Origin: Climacium dendroides
Lineage: Eukaryota; Streptophyta; Bryopsida; Hypnales; Climaciaceae
NCBI GenBank assembly: GCA_950106755.1
Contig: OX467092.1
Coordinates: forward strand, 11,346,001-11,410,000
Direction: 5' to 3'
DNA length: 64,000 nucleotides
Shown: piece by piece, positions 59,805-64,000 of the stretch
Numbering within the stretch: the stretch's first letter is position 1
How the letters are laid out: each line of letters starts with the position of its first letter
Notes under the pieces: generated by a model
Database searches by the model: none
The model's input: only the letters and a program-made list of their open reading frames with translations
What the model was told of the DNA's origin: nothing
Translations under genes and position numbers: made by a program

Positions 59805-60284
59805 AAGGTAAAATAGCCCATTGTGGTCAAATGATCCATTGTGGTCACCTATAAAATGACCCCATTGTAGGAGTTTTTCAGTATGTGAGATGTGGGCCAC
59901 AATGCATGTCTTACATGACAATAATGGAATGAACAATGACCTCAATTAGGAACTTCTAACTTTTCAATGCAAAATTCATTGTAAAAATTCACTTTTTAGA
60001 CCTTCTATGATAAGAAAATATCGTGACCGCATTAGGTAGTAACATGAGCATTATGGATTCAGATTTTGTTGGTTATGGGGTAGTCTTCAGACTCTTTGGG
60101 GCCATGATGCACTGAACACTTCAAAAATTCCTAGCCAATTCATACTTTGTCCAAAAAAATAATTTCAATTGCACTTGCTGTTTCTCACACTTGTACTAAC
60201 GTGAGGAATAAATTGAAAAATTCCAGCAACAAGATGATGTCAAACTCCTCATTCTGACCACAATGGGCTGTTTTTTTTACCTTA
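59805..60284. mobile_element. TAAGGTAAAA MITE copy 2
   Basis: The ends AAGGTAAAATAGCCCATTG and CAATGGGCTGTTTTTTTTACCTT enclose an interior with gtgggccacaatgcatgtctt. Confidence 0.7.
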
Positions 60285-61066
60285 GAAGAAGCAGGATAAA
60301 CTCCTATCTTTTTAAGTTACAACTTGGTGAAAAGGCTCCGTGGTACGTGGTACTATACATGTGCGCCCATAATAACAATGCTACTCACATAAGGTAAAAC
60401 AACCTTAAATTAATAGAAGAAAAAACATGGACCTTACCTTACCTTTGGCTGGAGTGGGATAATTGATGAAGTGGTTCATTGAACTTTGTGAAGGAATACA
60501 AAGGATTCTTCTTTTTCCAAAACAAGCAAACCGGGGAGAATCAAATTGCTAACCAATCCAATAGGAAGAATCTCAGGGATTGTTTACTGAATAAGTCACA
60601 TGGACCTTGCAAGCAACTGCCAATTTTTTCTTAAAAAAACAACAGAAAAAAAAATTGAAGGCTCATTCATAACATTTTTTTTTTAAATTTGAAAATTTGA
60701 AACACTTGGACAAATTGCACTCATTTGTAACATTGAATAACCAGACAATGGTCCTCTCTCCCCATGCTTGGAAGGTATTATGCTTTTGTAGATGTCTAGG
60801 AGAGACTTTTCAGTATTAATAATTCAAGGATTGGGGTGGGTTGATCGAGGAGCCGTGGAAGGACAAATTTTATTCAGTGAAAGGGGGCTCTAAGTCTTAA
60901 CCCTAGAAAGGCCCTTGGGGTCCCTATATATGACCCATATTTTGCTTTATAACTCTTCAGTTGTAGGTTTATTGTACAAATTGTGATACATTGTTATTTA
61001 CGTACGAGCATGATCGTTAAGTTGGTTTGTATTGAGAAATATTTGGTCAATGTCCTTCTAATCAAA

Positions 61067-61517
61067 TAAGATAAAACAACCCATTGCGATCGCCTAGGAA
61101 ATGACCCATTGTGGGGTTTTTTTTGAGTATGTGAGATGTGAGTCACAATGCATGTCTTACATGACAGCAATGGGGTGAACATTGACCTCATTAAGAACTT
61201 CTGATGTTTTTAGTGTGAAGTTCATTGTAAAAATTGATTTTTTTGGCCTTCCTTTATAGAAAATATTTTGATTGCATTAGGTAGTGAGGTGAGCATTACA
61301 GATTCAGATTCTGTTGGTTTCAAGGTAGTCTACAGACTCTTTGGGGATGAATGCTTCAAAAATTCCTAGCGAATTCATACTTTGTCAAAAAAAATATAAT
61401 TTCAATTGCACTTGTTGTTTCTCACACTTGTACTACTGTGGGAAAAAAATTGAAAAATTCCAGCAACAAGATGATGTCAACCTCCTCATTCGGACCACAA
61501 TGGGTTGGTTTACCTTA
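61067..61517. mobile_element. TAAGGTAAAA MITE copy 3
   Basis: The ends TAAGATAAAACAACCCATTG and CAATGGGTTGGTTTACCTTA enclose the same interior as 59805-60284. A further decayed copy seems to lie at about 49640-50180. Confidence 0.7.
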
Positions 61518-62604
61518 CTACCAAATTCATAATATATTATACGGCTTTCGGGCCCTTGAAGGGTTAAGGATGCACAGGGGCCCTGACCTCATTTGTAAAC
61601 AACAATTAGTTATTTTAGGATGCTAATTATAATGAGGCCTATGCATAGTTTGTCCAAGCAGAGTACATTTTATCCCCTAATGTAGAGGATAGACCTATGA
61701 CCACAAGTTTCAAGCCTTATTTTAATTTCTTAAGAAAATTAAAGATGAAGAAACTTCATACCAAATACCAAACATATTCCCAAAAATGTGAAATTTTCAC
61801 CGTAGATGTTTATTTTGGAATATAACATTATGATGTAAACCAAAGTTACCGTGTCATTCTAAAATTAGAAAATCAACAAATCCTAGTTACAAATCCAAAA
61901 TTCACGTTGTTATAAAGCATTGAAATTTTTGAAAATTTCCAACTAGAGTAGAAACTACACTTGATAAACTTCATTACATTAATTGGAGTTGAATTCAAAA
62001 AACATCATTTTTATGACTAAAATCCACATCAAGAGTAAATAGCAACGCCTAGATTTAGTTGCTTTCTAAAATTGCACAATCTAAATTCTTACCTAAAACA
62101 TGCTTCCACTGCTCATGAAAATTTATAATTATTTATTCTAAACCCTAATTTGAGTACTTCAAAAATTTATAGTTTATTCAATCATATAGTGTCCTAAATA
62201 CGCATTCTTCTAGAATCTAAAATCTTTTTTTTTAATTTTTTGAAATACATGGACAATTCCCATTAGTACAAGAAATAATATAGAGGACTAGAGAAACCAA
62301 TCCTTGGAAAAAAATCTTTTTCAAACAACCATATAAAAGTCATGCAAATTAACCCTAACAACAAACCAGTTCTCCCCATAGCTCAGCACTTAGGCAAAGA
62401 GAAAAAATAGAATCCTCTTTTGACTACAAAAACTTTTTCAATATAATTGTGGAAACCATGATGAACTATTTATTTGTGCAATTTTACATGTAGTTACCTG
62501 AAGAATCTTCTTCTTTAGAAAACTCATTAATATGAGTAAGGTAGAAGCACCCATAACCATCACTATACCCAAAATTGTCACCTCTAAAATCTTGAGAAGT
62601 GAAT

Positions 62605-63584
62605 AGATCTCTGCTAGAGCTAGGATGGGATAAGGTAGAAGGATGTGATTACAAGGATGTACTACATTTGAATATTAAACCCTAGTGTTGATATTAGGTG
62701 CATATATAGTTGACTCTTTAATAATTCACAATTTATTCTCACATTGTCCACATAATACATTTGAAAGTGCACAAGAATTATTTTTCTCTTGTTCATGATC
62801 CAATAATTTGTTGGATGTATATTAGTAGACACCATTTCCAAAACCCTAAATTAACAATTATAGGTGCTACTACTTTAGTATTCATTAAAAGTGTACTCAA
62901 ACAACTTTTAGGAACAAACAAAGATGAAAACATGTTTTTATAAGAAGAGGTTTATAAACAATGCATTCATTTACAATCGTCCCTATGACAAATCCATGAT
63001 GATTGCATGTGATTGCTCAAATGGATTCTATTTTCTAGGGTAGGAAAATGTGACTACAAGTGAGTGATTTTAGGGCTATGAGTGAGTTAGTGCTTTTGGA
63101 CTGCTAATTAGGAACCATGTATGAATCATGAATACATCATTTAATTGTGAATACAAACTTCAAAATGATAGTAAGAAAAAAACGGTAAATATTAATTTCA
63201 AGGTACATATTTCTCTTGCTTGATTTAAGACATTGCATTCACACATTCTAAAACTTTCTTGAATATACTACTAAACCCCCCATTCATCTTTTTGGGATTG
63301 TTCAACTCTTTACAAATGCACATGTTAATTCATTACTACTAAAATCTACAACCATTAATAATGAACCATAAACTCTTTACTTTGAAAAAGTGTATCTACT
63401 TCATTTTGAGTTAGAAAACTACAATGTAATTTGTAGTTCATTTCTTTTTTCCATTTCTCTCTCTACCGAATAAAATTGGAAATCATTGGTAGTCAAGTTT
63501 TTTCCACACATCTGATTTTCTCCTTACATGTGCCATTCTCAAGCCTTCTACCTTATCCCATCCTAGCTCTAGTAGAGATCTATT
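62605..63584. mobile_element. Inverted-repeat bounded segment near the right end
   Basis: About 40 bp at 62605-62643 (ending GCTAGGATGGGATAAGGTAG) recurs inverted at 63543-63584. Between lie about 0.9 kb of AT-rich DNA without a gene. The AAGGTAGAAGG cores point inward, suggesting an element nested in the same target family. Confidence 0.5.
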
Positions 63585-63767
63585 TTTATTGATAGGTGAA
63601 GTCATCCCAAGGGCTAACAAAATATGTGCACAACATCCTTTTAAGGATTTCATATCATCCAATAAGGTAGCTTACCCATTTCCAACCACTTAAGCAATTA
63701 TGCATATTTGGAGTGCAGTTTTTTTGAGCGCGAAATTTTTTACATATATAAAAATAGAGTTTGGAAG

Positions 63768-63770
<3 letters not shown>

Positions 63771-63863
<93 letters not shown>
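63771..63863. repeat. (TA)n microsatellite, ~46 copies
   Basis: Uninterrupted TA dinucleotides. The Ile-Tyr ORFs translated from it are artefacts. Confidence 0.98.
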
Positions 63864-63866
<3 letters not shown>

Positions 63867-64000
63867 AGAATTTTATCATACAAACGTAATTATCATTAAT
63901 TTTTTAGTGAAATGTAATGATGATATAGACTTTTCGATTTCCAACTATGGGCTGATTACAAAATTGACCAAGGGTTAGTTGCAACATTGACAACCTTATA

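Noticed and set aside
63700..63978. ORFs rich in Ile-Tyr
   Set aside because: They are translation of the (TA)n tract.
1..64000. tRNA, rRNA or CRISPR array
   Set aside because: None recognised; the tandem repeats lack unique equal-length spacers, and the window is plant nuclear DNA.

Overview
This window is land-plant nuclear DNA. It holds one complete multi-exon housekeeping gene, glutamine-hydrolysing asparagine synthetase, split by ten GT-AG exons on the minus strand. It also holds a Ty1/Copia LTR retrotransposon with an initiator-tRNA primer site, a decayed hAT-like transposase, and a dense background of AT-rich inverted-repeat elements. The lineage below land plants cannot be fixed from sequence alone. 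The large AT-rich, transposon-filled spacers suggest a plant with a big intergenic space.

Layout. 1-9.6 kb: AT-rich spacer of dispersed and tandem repeats and MITE-like elements. 9.8-19.6 kb: a decayed reading frame interrupted by a Copia element (10079-19230, minus strand, TSD TACTT). That Copia is itself interrupted inside its reverse transcriptase by a 3.69-kb, GC-richer insertion (11839-15530, TSD CAATC) that encodes one unrecognised ~640-codon protein. 20.0-24.4 kb: a large diverged palindrome whose two arms each carry a copy of the same unrecognised ~150-codon gene, pointing outward from a ~0.5-kb spacer. 24.6-26.6 kb: a hAT-like (DUF4371-type) transposase pseudogene. 26.6-40 kb: spacer with several TTAA-flanked elements, TA-flanked MITEs and palindromes. 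40.07-41.08 kb: a predicted three-exon gene of unknown function on the plus strand, preceded by a 20-bp triplication that creates two tiny upstream ORFs. 41.99-46.49 kb: asparagine synthetase, convergent with the previous gene, with a TATA box and a distal G-box. 47-64 kb: spacer with more MITE families, tandem repeats, a CACTA-like fold-back and a (TA)n tract.

The two intact genes show no functional link beyond lying tail to tail. The most unusual items are the gene-bearing palindrome, the nested insertion without visible LTRs, and two related families of TTAA-flanked elements whose ends resemble piggyBac termini. No tRNA, rRNA or CRISPR array was recognised.
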